DNA of 38,606 nt. Source: Thermoleophilales bacterium. Lineage in GTDB: Bacteria > Actinomycetota > Thermoleophilia > Solirubrobacterales > 70-9. Below, piece by piece: positions 31,413-38,606 of the stretch. The notes under the pieces were generated by a model, which was not told the DNA's origin, ran no database searches, and saw only the letters and a program-made list of their open reading frames with translations. The stretch lies in contig JACJWY010000016.1 of assembly GCA_020636955.1 (NCBI GenBank), positions 1 to 38,606 of the forward strand, written 5' to 3'. The translations under genes and the position numbers were made by a program. Numbering within the stretch: the first letter of the stretch is position 1; each line of letters begins with the position of its first letter.

Positions 31413-32234
31413 CTATTCCCCCTGCGCGGCACGGGACCGCCCGCCGGTGCTGCCGGTCGGCTGCGGGCCGGCGGGAATGGAAGGCGAGTAGTCGGGGCTG
31501 CCGCTGCCGTATCGCTTGGCCCGCGCCGCAGCAGCTCGGGGGTTGCGAGGGCGATAGACGATCGGGCTCCGGATCGGGTAGGTGACCGGCACGGTGAAGG
31601 CGTGGATCAAGCGGCTGAACGGCCAGGCGGCGTAGAGGAACCAGACCGCGATCACGTGGACCTGGAAGATCGTCGCAACGCCCTGCCCGGTCATCAGCGA
31701 CGGGTCGGGTTGGAAGATGAAGATCTGCCGGAAATACGGCGCGACCGACTCCCGGTAGTTGACCGAGTCGGGGATGTTAAAGATAGTCGCGGCCATGCCG
31801 GTGGCGATGCCGACCGCCAGCAGCCCGAAGATCACCAGATCCATGTCGGTGGTAGTGACCCGGACTCTCGGGTTGGTGAAGCGTCGGTACATCAGGGCGA
31901 GGAACCCGACTATGACGGCGATCCCCGCCGAGATCCCGCCGGCCACCGCCAGCAGGTGGTAGACGTCGTCGGAGATCCCGACCGCTTCGGTCCAGGATTC
32001 GGGGATCAGGATGCCGAGCACGTGGCCCCCGATCGCCATCAGCACGCCGACGTGGAAGATCACGCTGGCGAAGCGGAGGATCCGGCTCTCGAGCAGTTCG
32101 GTCGAGCGGGCGGTCCAGCCGAAGCTGTCGGTGCGGCGGCGCCAGATCAGCCCGGTGATCCCGATCGCAAGGGCGACGTAGGGCAGGACCACATAGGCCG
32201 CAGTGGCAGGGACGCTGGTCGCGAACGGGATCAA
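31413..32234 (-). CDS. narI: NarI, respiratory nitrate reductase cytochrome b subunit
   Basis: The 273-residue subunit has five membrane helices. NarI oxidises quinol and passes electrons to NarH. The four haem-ligand histidines are His61 and His71 (IFHVGVLMAIGGHVLG) and His193 and His211 (FQVHVIAVW, RLIHAFTVP), with spacing of 10 and 18 like E. coli NarI. It starts at TTG, overlapping the narJ stop (TTGA). The C-terminal ~50 residues are a Pro/Ser/Gly-rich cytoplasmic tail longer than in E. coli. Confidence 0.95.
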   Translation of the reverse strand: MIPFATSVPATAAYVVLPYVALAIGITGLIWRRRTDSFGWTARSTELLESRILRFASVIFHVGVLMAIGGHVLGILIPESWTEAVGISDDVYHLLAVAGGISAGIAVIVGFLALMYRRFTNPRVRVTTTDMDLVIFGLLAVGIATGMAATIFNIPDSVNYRESVAPYFRQIFIFQPDPSLMTGQGVATIFQVHVIAVWFLYAAWPFSRLIHAFTVPVTYPIRSPIVYRPRNPRAAAARAKRYGSGSPDYSPSIPAGPQPTGSTGGRSRAAQGE

Positions 32235-32887
32235 CTGCGGCCTCCGATCATCGGCAGAGGCACCTCGCCCGCCTGGTTCGGCATGACTTCCGGCGGCGCG
32301 AACGGCTCCATCCCGACCTCTTCGCTCGGCGGGCCTTCCTCGGCCAGCCGCTTGATCCGGTTGATCTGGCGCCGGGAGAGTCCGGGCATCCCGTCCCGGA
32401 TCACGTCGAAGAGAGGGACCCAGGGGCTGTCGACCTGGGTCAGGCCGGCCCGGATCAGCTCGATCGATTCGCGGTGACCGTCGAGCAGGTCGCGACCGGC
32501 GCCGCCGGCGGCCAGCGCCGCGAACTCGAGCATCAGCGGCAGGTAGTCCGGCAACTCTTCCGGGGCGGGGACGAGCCCGGCATCGCGGTAGACGTTCTTG
32601 ATCTTGAGCAGAGCCAGGCCGCGCTGTCGGCTGTCGCCGTGGAGCTGATAGGTCAGGTGGAGGCTGCGACGCCGATCGAAATCGAAGTTGTCGACGTAGG
32701 ACTCGCGTAGCTCGTCGAGGGTTTGAGCCCGGTACCAGGCGAGGAACTCCCCGAGTGCCTCGCGGGCGGCGGCCGAAGCCGGCCCGACTTCATCCAGGTC
32801 CAGGGCACTCACCTCCTCGACCGCCTCCGCCTCCGGGTACTGGAGCAGCAGCGATACGACCTTCAGGGGATGGAACCGATCAGGCAT
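32231..32887 (-). CDS. narJ: NarJ, nitrate reductase assembly chaperone
   Basis: The 218-residue cytoplasmic chaperone is required for cofactor loading of NarG. The start at 32887 gives the typical N-terminus MPDRFHPLKVVSLLLQYPEAE and an 8-bp overlap with narH. The NarJ signature is VDNFDFDRRRSLHLTYQLHGDSRQRG. LPDYLPLMLEFAAL is also conserved. The C-terminal part ends in a Pro-rich tail. Confidence 0.94.
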   Translation of the reverse strand: MPDRFHPLKVVSLLLQYPEAEAVEEVSALDLDEVGPASAAAREALGEFLAWYRAQTLDELRESYVDNFDFDRRRSLHLTYQLHGDSRQRGLALLKIKNVYRDAGLVPAPEELPDYLPLMLEFAALAAGGAGRDLLDGHRESIELIRAGLTQVDSPWVPLFDVIRDGMPGLSRRQINRIKRLAEEGPPSEEVGMEPFAPPEVMPNQAGEVPLPMIGGRS

Positions 32888-34544
32888 CGCCGCCTCCCGC
32901 ACTGGCGGTGCCGGGCTTTCCGCCGTGCCGGCTGAGCAGGTCGCGAACGTCGAAGTCGGGGTCCGGCTCCTCGACGGCCAGCGCACCGGTCTCGGGCGCC
33001 TCGCCGTCCCGGGCCGCGGCCAGGGCGCCCATGTAAGGGTCCGGCGCATTGACACCCGTCATCTCGCCCAGGCCCGGAACCGGAGCGCCATTTGCGAACT
33101 TGATCCCGCAGGAACCCTGCTCGACGAAGGCGCCCTCGGAAACCTCGCCGTGGCGCTTCGGGATCACGTAGCGATCGTCGTAGTCGGCGATCGCGACCAT
33201 CCGGTACATCGCCTCCAGCTCGTGGGGCTCCATGCCGGCGTCGGTGGCAATCTCGGGCCGGGCCTCGTCGCCCAAGTTCAGATCCCGCATGTAGCGCCGC
33301 ATCGCGGTCAGGCGTTCCAGCGAACGCCGGACCGGGCCGACGTCACCGGCCGAGAGGATCGAGGCCAGGTACTCCATCGGGATCCGCATCTCGTCGATCG
33401 CGGCGAAGATGTTGGCCGCGTCCTCGTCGTCGCCGTCGCGTATCAGCGCCTTGCCGACCGACTCCATCGGCGAGAGCGGCGGCACGTACCAGACCATCGG
33501 CAGGGTCCGGTACTCGGGATGGAGCGGCAGCGCGATCTTCCACTTCTTCGCCATCGCATAGACCGGCGAGTAGGAGGCGGCGTCGATCCAGTCGGCCGGG
33601 ATCCCGTCCCTGAGCGCCTGCTCCCGGACCTCCGGGTCATCCGGGTCGAGCATCAGGTCGAGCTGTGCCTCGAGCAGGTCCTGTTCGTCCTTGACCGAGG
33701 CGGCAGCTTCGACCCGGTCGGTGTCGATCAGTACCACCCCGAGGTGGCGCAGGCGGCCGACGCAGGTCTCCGAGCAGACGGTCGGCATGCCGGCTTCGAT
33801 CCGGGGGAAGCAGAAGTTGCATTTTTCGGCCTTGCCCGTGTGCCAGTTGAAGTAGACCTTCTTATAGGGGCAGCCGGAGACGCAGAAACGCCAGGAGCGG
33901 CAGGCGTCCTGGTCGACCAGCACGATCCCGTCCTCCTCGCGTTTGTACATCGCGCCCGAGGGGCAGGAGGCGACGCAGGAGGGGTTGATGCAGTGCTCGC
34001 AGATCCGCGGCAGATAGACCATGAAGGTGTCCTCGAAACCCTGTTTGACCTCCTCCTGGATCTTCTTGAAGTTGGGGTCGAAGGCGGCGTGCTCCGCCGA
34101 ACCGGCCAGGTCGTCCTCCCAGTTCGGGCCCCACTGGATGTCGAGGTCGCCGCCGGTCACCTGTGACTTCGGCCGGGCCACCGGCTGATGCTCGCTCGAG
34201 GGCGAGGAGATCAGCTTGTCGTAGTCATAGGTCCACGGGTCGTAGTAATCGTCGAGCTGCGGCAGGTCCGGGTTGGAGAAGATGTTGGCCAGCTTGCGGA
34301 GCGGCCCACCCGCCTTCAGTTTCAGTTTGCCGCGACGGTCCAGCTCCCAGCCGCCGTTCCACTTCGACTGGTCTTCGTAGTCGACCGGGAAGCCCCGGCC
34401 GGGCTTGGTTTCGACATTGTTGAACCAGACGTACTCGGTGCCGCGCCGGTTGGTCCACACGTTCTTGCAGGTGACCGAGCAGGTGTGGCAACCGATGCAC
34501 TTGTCGAGGTTCATGACCATGCCCATCTGGGCTCGGACCTTCAC
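32880..34544 (-). CDS. narH: NarH, respiratory nitrate reductase iron-sulfur subunit
   Basis: The 554-residue protein carries four Fe-S clusters between NarI and NarG. The start at GTG 34544 is in a GTGA overlap with the narG stop and follows GGAGGTGAGG; the frame is open further upstream but that part is antisense-like. Cysteine groups: CIGCHTCSVTCKNVW; CEHCINPSCVASCPSGAM; CRSWRFCVSGCPYKK, where Trp replaces a Cys as expected for the 3Fe-4S cluster; CNFC...CSETCVGR. It also has the family block LPLHPEYRTLPMVWYVPPLSPM. Confidence 0.96.
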   Translation of the reverse strand: MKVRAQMGMVMNLDKCIGCHTCSVTCKNVWTNRRGTEYVWFNNVETKPGRGFPVDYEDQSKWNGGWELDRRGKLKLKAGGPLRKLANIFSNPDLPQLDDYYDPWTYDYDKLISSPSSEHQPVARPKSQVTGGDLDIQWGPNWEDDLAGSAEHAAFDPNFKKIQEEVKQGFEDTFMVYLPRICEHCINPSCVASCPSGAMYKREEDGIVLVDQDACRSWRFCVSGCPYKKVYFNWHTGKAEKCNFCFPRIEAGMPTVCSETCVGRLRHLGVVLIDTDRVEAAASVKDEQDLLEAQLDLMLDPDDPEVREQALRDGIPADWIDAASYSPVYAMAKKWKIALPLHPEYRTLPMVWYVPPLSPMESVGKALIRDGDDEDAANIFAAIDEMRIPMEYLASILSAGDVGPVRRSLERLTAMRRYMRDLNLGDEARPEIATDAGMEPHELEAMYRMVAIADYDDRYVIPKRHGEVSEGAFVEQGSCGIKFANGAPVPGLGEMTGVNAPDPYMGALAAARDGEAPETGALAVEEPDPDFDVRDLLSRHGGKPGTASAGGGDA

Positions 34545-37500
34545 TGGTACCTCACCTCCTCCTGGCGCTTGCGGATCATGATCAGCTGATCTCGCTGGGT
34601 GCCGCAGGGGCCGTAGTAGTTGAAGCCGTAGGAAAGCTGGGCATACCCGCCGATCATGTGGGTCGGCTTCATCGAGATCCGGGTCAGCGAGTTGTCGGTG
34701 CCGCCCCGTCGCCCGGTCACCTCCGAGATCGGCACGTTCACATGCCGGTCCTGCGAGTGGTAGAAGAGCGCGATCCCGTCCGGCACCCTTCGCGAGACCG
34801 CGGCCCGGCAGGAGACGGCGCCGTGAGAGTTGTAGACCTCGAGCCAGTCGTTGTCCTTCACCCCGACCCGTTCGGCGTCCTTCTCCGAGATCCACATCGC
34901 CGGGCCGCCACGGAACAGGGTCAGCATGTGGAGGTTGTCCTGGAACTCGGAGTGGATCGACCACTTCGAGTGCGGGGTGAGGAAGCGAACCGTGACCTCG
35001 AGCGGGTCGTCCGCCCCACCCCGCGGCGCGACCTGAGCCGAGCGAACCGGCGGCCGGTAGGCCGGCAACCCTTCCCCCATGTCAAGCATCCAGGCGTGGT
35101 CGACGTAGAAGCTCTGCCGGCCGGTCAGCGTCCGGAAGGGGATCAGGTGCTCAATGTTGGAGGTGAACGGCGAGTAGCGGCGTTCGCGGGATTCCGAACC
35201 GGACCACTCGGCCGAGGCGTGGACCTTGCGTGGCTGGACCCGCAGGTCGGCGAAGTTGATCCGCTGGTCGATGTGCTCCTCGGAGATCACGGTCAGGTCC
35301 TTGCCGGTCCTGGCGCCCAGCGCCTTGAACGACTCGTTCGCGATCCGGCCGTTGGTCGTTCCCGAGAGCGCGAGGATCACCTCGGCGGCGTCGATGTCAG
35401 TCACGATCGCCGGACGACCTGCGCCCGGTCCTTCCTGGACCAACCCGTTGCGTTTGCCTAGCTCCTCGATCTCGGGTACCGGCTTCCAGCTGACTCCCTT
35501 GGCGCCGATCCCGAGCTTCTCGACCAGTGGCCCGAGCGCGTTCATCTTCTCGCCGACCGCGCCGTAATCGCGCTCGACCTCGATCAGCTTCGGCATCGTC
35601 TCGCCGGGGATCGGTTCGCATTCCCCCAGACGCCAATCACGAACTACGCCGCCGGGCTGGGCCAGCTCCTCCGGCGTGTCGTGGAGCAGCGGCGCCGTGA
35701 CGATGTCGGTCCGGGTCCCGAGATGGTCCCGAGCCAGTTCCGAGAAACGATCGGCGATCAGGTTGAAGATGTCCCAGTCGGTCTTCGCCTCCCAGGGCGG
35801 TGGGATCGCCGCGTTGAAGGGGTGGACGAAGGGATGCAAGTCGGTCGACGAGATGTCGTGCTTCTCGTACCAGGTGGCGGCGGGCAGCACGATGTCGGAA
35901 TAGAGGCAGGAGCCGTTCATCCGGAAGTCGATCGTCATGAAGAGGTCGACCTTCCCCTCGGGTGCTTCGTCGCGCCACTTCACGTCCTCGGGGCGGCCTT
36001 CCGGCTCGCATTCCTCCGAGCGGACGGCGCTGTCAGTCCCGAGCAGATGTTTGAGGAAGTACTCGTGGCCCTTGCTCGAGGAGCCGAGCAGGTTGGCCCG
36101 CCAGAGGTTGAGGATCCGCGGGAAGTTGGCCGGGTCATCCGGGTCCTCGCAGGCGAATCCGAGCCGACCTGCCTTCAGCTCCTCGACTACGTACTCGGCC
36201 GAGCTCTTGCCCGCCGCCTTGGCCTCGTCAGCGAGGTCGAGCGGGTTGCGGTCGAGTGCGGGAGCCGAGGGCGTCCAACCCAGCCGGACCGCCTTGGCGT
36301 TGGCGTCGACGATGTGGGTGTGCTCGAAATGCCCGTTGCCGGCCGGGGAAACGAACTCGTCCGGACGGCGGGTCTCGTATCGCCACTGGTCGGTGGCCAG
36401 GTACCAAAACGGGGTCGCCGCCTGATGGCGTGGCGGCCGGTTCCAGTCGAGGGCGAAGGCGAGGGTCTGCCAGCCGGTGATCGGTCGCACCTTCTCCTGA
36501 CCGACGTAGTGTGCCCAGCCTCCGCCGTTGACGCCCTGGCAGCCGCAGAAGAGCAGCATCGAGAGAATCGCCCGGTAAGTCTGGTCGGCGTGGAACCAGT
36601 GATTTATCCCGGCCCCCATCACGATCATCGAGCGGCCGCGGGTCTTCTCCGCGTTCTCGGCGAACTCGCGGGCGACCTGTTCGCATACCTCGGCGGCCAC
36701 CCCGGTGTGCTCCTGTTGCCAGGCCGGTGTGTACGGCTCGGCGGGATCGTCGTAGCCCTTCGGCCAGGTGCCGGGCAGGCCTTCGCGGGCAACCCCGTAC
36801 TGCGCCAGACTGAGGTCGAAGACCGTGGTGACCAGCTTGCCGCCGATCCGCCGGGCCGGGACGCCGCGCACCATCGTCGTGCCGCCCTCGGTCTCGCCAC
36901 CGTCGAAGCGGGGCAGGGTCACCTCGACCAGTTCATCGTGGGTGCCGAGCAACGTGAGTGCCGGTTCTATCCCTTCCAGGTCGAGGTTCCACTTGCCCTC
37001 CCCCTCTTCGCCCCAGCGGTCGCCGATCGAGCCGTTGGGGACCACCGGCTGGTTGGTCTTCGAATCGATCAGCACCGTCTTCCAGTCGGCGTTCTCGCCC
37101 GTTTCGCCGATCTCCTCGGCTCGCAGCATGGCGCCGCCGTGGACGGTGCCGTCACCGTGATCTTCCAGCTCGACCAGGAAGGGCAGGTCGGTGAACTGAC
37201 GGGCGTACTCGCCGAAGTACTCGGCTTCCCGATCGACGAAGAACTCCTTGAGGATCACGTGGCCCATCGCCATCGCCAGGGCGCCGTCGGAGCCGGCGGT
37301 GGCCGGCAGCCACTGGTCCGCGAACTTGGTGTTGCCGGCGTAGTCGGGCGAGACCACGATCGTCTTCTGGCCGCGGTAGCGGGCCTCGGTCATGAAGTGA
37401 GCGTCCGGAGTCCGGGTCTGGGGAATGTTCGACCCCCACATGATCAGGTAGGCCGCGTCCCACCAGTCAGCCGATTCCGGCACGTCGGTCTGGTCGCCCC

Positions 37501-38224
37501 AGACCTGGGGCGAGGCTGGCGGCAGGTCGGCGTACCAGTCGTAGAAGCTGAGCGGCACCCCGCCGATCAGTGAAAGGAAGCGGCTGCCCGCCGCGTAGGA
37601 GACCTGCGACATCGCCGGGATCGGGCTGAAGCCGACGATCCGGTCGGGTCCGTAGCGTTTGATCGTGTGGACGTGCGCCGCCGCGGCGATCTCGGTCACC
37701 TCGGCCCAGCTGGCCCGGAGGAAACCACCCTTGCCGCGCCGCGACTTGTAGGCCTTCGCCTTGTCGGGGTCCTCGACAATCGATTCCCAGGCTTCGACCG
37801 GGTCCCCCAGCCGCTGCCTGGCCTCGCGGTACATCGAGAGCAGCTCGCCTCGGACATAGGGGAACTTGGGTCGGAGCGGCGAGTAGACGTACCAGGAAAA
37901 CGAAGCCCCGCGGGGGCAGCCGCGGGGCTCATAGTCCGGGGTCTCGGTCCCGTTCGAGGGATAGTCGGTCTGTTGGGTCTCCCAGGTGACCAGGCCGTCC
38001 TTGACGTGGATCTTCCACGAACAGGAGCCGGTGCAATTGACGCCGTGGGTCGAGCGGACTACGCGGTCGTGCTGCCAGCGGTCCCGATAGCCCTGCTCCC
38101 AGTCGCGGGGCTTCAGCGAGAGCTCGTTCCAGCCGTCGGCTGACTTCTCGGGCTTGAAGAACTGCCTGGCTCGAAGGAGGTCCCTTGACTCAGCCATGTT
38201 CTGCTCCAGGAAGCTCGACAGCAT
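34541..38224 (-). CDS. narG: NarG, respiratory nitrate reductase catalytic subunit
   Basis: The 1227-residue Mo-bisMGD subunit reduces nitrate to nitrite at the cytoplasmic membrane face. The N-terminal FS0 ligands are His60, Cys64, Cys68 and Cys103 (THGVNCTGSCSW, EPRGCPRG). The Mo-ligand Asp region is SFYDWYADLPPASPQVWGDQTDVPESADWW. There is no Tat motif, as for cytoplasm-facing NarG. The start could be ATG 38224 or ATG 38197 (MAESRDLL), the latter with GGAG 6 nt upstream. It heads narGHJI-K and is divergent from a winged-helix regulator. Its bisMGD cofactor depends on the mobA and moa/moe genes 16-20 kb away. Confidence 0.97.
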   Translation of the reverse strand: MLSSFLEQNMAESRDLLRARQFFKPEKSADGWNELSLKPRDWEQGYRDRWQHDRVVRSTHGVNCTGSCSWKIHVKDGLVTWETQQTDYPSNGTETPDYEPRGCPRGASFSWYVYSPLRPKFPYVRGELLSMYREARQRLGDPVEAWESIVEDPDKAKAYKSRRGKGGFLRASWAEVTEIAAAAHVHTIKRYGPDRIVGFSPIPAMSQVSYAAGSRFLSLIGGVPLSFYDWYADLPPASPQVWGDQTDVPESADWWDAAYLIMWGSNIPQTRTPDAHFMTEARYRGQKTIVVSPDYAGNTKFADQWLPATAGSDGALAMAMGHVILKEFFVDREAEYFGEYARQFTDLPFLVELEDHGDGTVHGGAMLRAEEIGETGENADWKTVLIDSKTNQPVVPNGSIGDRWGEEGEGKWNLDLEGIEPALTLLGTHDELVEVTLPRFDGGETEGGTTMVRGVPARRIGGKLVTTVFDLSLAQYGVAREGLPGTWPKGYDDPAEPYTPAWQQEHTGVAAEVCEQVAREFAENAEKTRGRSMIVMGAGINHWFHADQTYRAILSMLLFCGCQGVNGGGWAHYVGQEKVRPITGWQTLAFALDWNRPPRHQAATPFWYLATDQWRYETRRPDEFVSPAGNGHFEHTHIVDANAKAVRLGWTPSAPALDRNPLDLADEAKAAGKSSAEYVVEELKAGRLGFACEDPDDPANFPRILNLWRANLLGSSSKGHEYFLKHLLGTDSAVRSEECEPEGRPEDVKWRDEAPEGKVDLFMTIDFRMNGSCLYSDIVLPAATWYEKHDISSTDLHPFVHPFNAAIPPPWEAKTDWDIFNLIADRFSELARDHLGTRTDIVTAPLLHDTPEELAQPGGVVRDWRLGECEPIPGETMPKLIEVERDYGAVGEKMNALGPLVEKLGIGAKGVSWKPVPEIEELGKRNGLVQEGPGAGRPAIVTDIDAAEVILALSGTTNGRIANESFKALGARTGKDLTVISEEHIDQRINFADLRVQPRKVHASAEWSGSESRERRYSPFTSNIEHLIPFRTLTGRQSFYVDHAWMLDMGEGLPAYRPPVRSAQVAPRGGADDPLEVTVRFLTPHSKWSIHSEFQDNLHMLTLFRGGPAMWISEKDAERVGVKDNDWLEVYNSHGAVSCRAAVSRRVPDGIALFYHSQDRHVNVPISEVTGRRGGTDNSLTRISMKPTHMIGGYAQLSYGFNYYGPCGTQRDQLIMIRKRQEEVRYQ

Positions 38225-38257
38225 TCATGGCGCCACCTTATTACCTAAAACCACTGT

Positions 38258-38278
38258 GAAAAACCGTATTTACCCGTA
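38258..38278. promoter_or_regulatory. Tandem CCGTA box between narG and its divergent regulator
   Basis: On the plus strand GAAAA is followed by CCGTATTTACCCGTA: two CCGTA half-sites exactly 10 bp apart. It lies about 35-55 bp upstream of the narG ATG (38224) and about 85 bp upstream of the regulator start. The same arrangement with 12 of 15 identical bases precedes the molybdate regulator-modAB operon at 11642-11663. Confidence 0.5.
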
Positions 38279-38335
38279 GAGTTGGACCGCTACGGCCGTC
38301 GCGCCCCAGATGTGCCGGAGAGACTGGAGGCCGGC

Positions 38336-38352
38336 TCTCCCGCTTTGGGAGA
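38336..38352 (+). promoter_or_regulatory. Hairpin covering the ribosome-binding site of the regulator gene
   Basis: TCTCCC-GCTTT-GGGAGA forms a 6-bp stem. The GGGAGA arm is the likely Shine-Dalgarno sequence for the GTG at 38362 (9-nt spacing), so folding would block translation initiation. Confidence 0.4.
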
Positions 38353-38361
38353 ATCTCGGGC

Positions 38362-38606
38362 GTGGATTTAATCGAGCAGGTCGAAGATGTCCTCGCGCAG
38401 CCGACCCGGGCCCGGCTCTTTCGACTGCTCCAAGGCCTGGATCACCCCACTTCGACCGCTGAGTTGGCCGAGCGCCTGAACAAGCATCCGAACGGGATCC
38501 GCCTTCACCTCGAACGGATGGCTACGGCGGGCCTGGTCAGCCGGCAGGCGGAGCGCAACCGGAGAGGACGGCCGCGGGATCTCTGGTCGGTCGTTCCCGA
38601 CGCCAG
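38362..38606 (+). CDS. Winged-helix (ArsR-like) transcriptional regulator, 5' part
   Basis: The frame starts at GTG 38362 and runs off the window after 81 codons. The visible part is a winged helix-turn-helix: VEDVLAQPTRARLFRLLQG, the recognition region TSTAELAERLNKHPNGIRLHLERMATAGLVSRQ, and the wing NRRGRPRDLWSV. The HPNGIRLHLERMxxAGLV...RGRPR pattern is that of predicted ArsR-type regulators of COG2345, which includes Fe-S cluster regulators; no cysteines are visible in this part. Divergent from narG, it probably controls the nar genes (inference). Confidence 0.85.
   Translation, partial: MDLIEQVEDVLAQPTRARLFRLLQGLDHPTSTAELAERLNKHPNGIRLHLERMATAGLVSRQAERNRRGRPRDLWSVVPDA

Noticed and set aside
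34545..34964. N-terminal extension of NarH
   Set aside because: It lies within the narG coding region in another frame, looks Arg/Pro/Gly-rich and lacks NarH features; GTG 34544 has a good ribosome-binding site and a GTGA overlap.
35681..37573. Long plus-strand open frame opposite narG (about 630 codons)
   Set aside because: It is antisense to a complete, motif-verified narG and has no recognisable domain. High GC with biased third positions opens such frames; similar ones lie opposite the secreted hydrolase (2747-4150), the histidine kinase (6040-7449) and narH (32925-34166).

Overview
The window is GC-rich, densely packed DNA. Gene content (DipZ-type CcdA/thioredoxin fusion, WS/DGAT wax ester synthase, IspH, an actinobacterial Moco cluster with a small DUF6457-like protein, ArsR-like and TetR regulators) fits an actinobacterium, probably of the Thermoleophilia/Solirubrobacterales type. 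That placement is inferred from gene content only. No rRNA or tRNA gene was seen.

Layout. 1-2.2 kb: end of sufB, sufD and a HAD phosphatase (Fe-S assembly operon). 2.2-5.9 kb: secreted acyl hydrolase, EamA transporter, small repeat-containing lipoprotein. 5.9-9.5 kb: minus-strand dipZ followed by an OmpR-type regulator and histidine kinase. 9.6-15 kb: minus-strand fdhD, FdhF/YdeP-type molybdoenzyme, a helix-turn-helix/TOBE molybdate-type regulator, modA and modB (no modC). 15-19.8 kb: molybdenum cofactor synthesis as two convergent operons, moeA-moaC-mobA-DUF6457-moaD (+) and moaB-moaE-moaA (-). 20-24.9 kb: metallo-beta-lactamase-fold protein plus TetR, a small secreted protein, a haem-oxygenase-fold protein coupled to a multi-spanning membrane protein, and a DipZ-like thioredoxin paralogue that has lost both active-site cysteines. 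25-29.8 kb: ispH, wax ester synthase, MIP18/SufT-like protein, FxsA, an unrecognised protein and a second HAD protein. 30-38.2 kb: respiratory nitrate reductase narGHJI plus narK, with a divergent winged-helix regulator running off the window.

The common theme is molybdenum enzymology. Molybdate uptake and sensing, Moco synthesis, an FdhF-like enzyme and nitrate reductase (a Mo-bisMGD enzyme) are close together. A shared promoter box (CCGTA-N5-CCGYA preceded by GAAAA) occurs upstream of both the molybdate regulator/modAB operon and the narG/regulator divergent pair, suggesting co-regulation.

The most unusual signals are: (1) two 152-bp elements, 8 kb apart, with identical ends, diverged interiors and compensatory changes that keep a 17-position stem, each abutting the TAA stop codon of a minus-strand membrane-protein gene; (2) three genes that appear to start at CTG inside a CTGA overlap with the upstream stop; (3) a 114-bp MITE-like element with 26-bp perfect terminal inverted repeats and a TAC direct repeat on each side; (4) the shared nar/mod promoter box.
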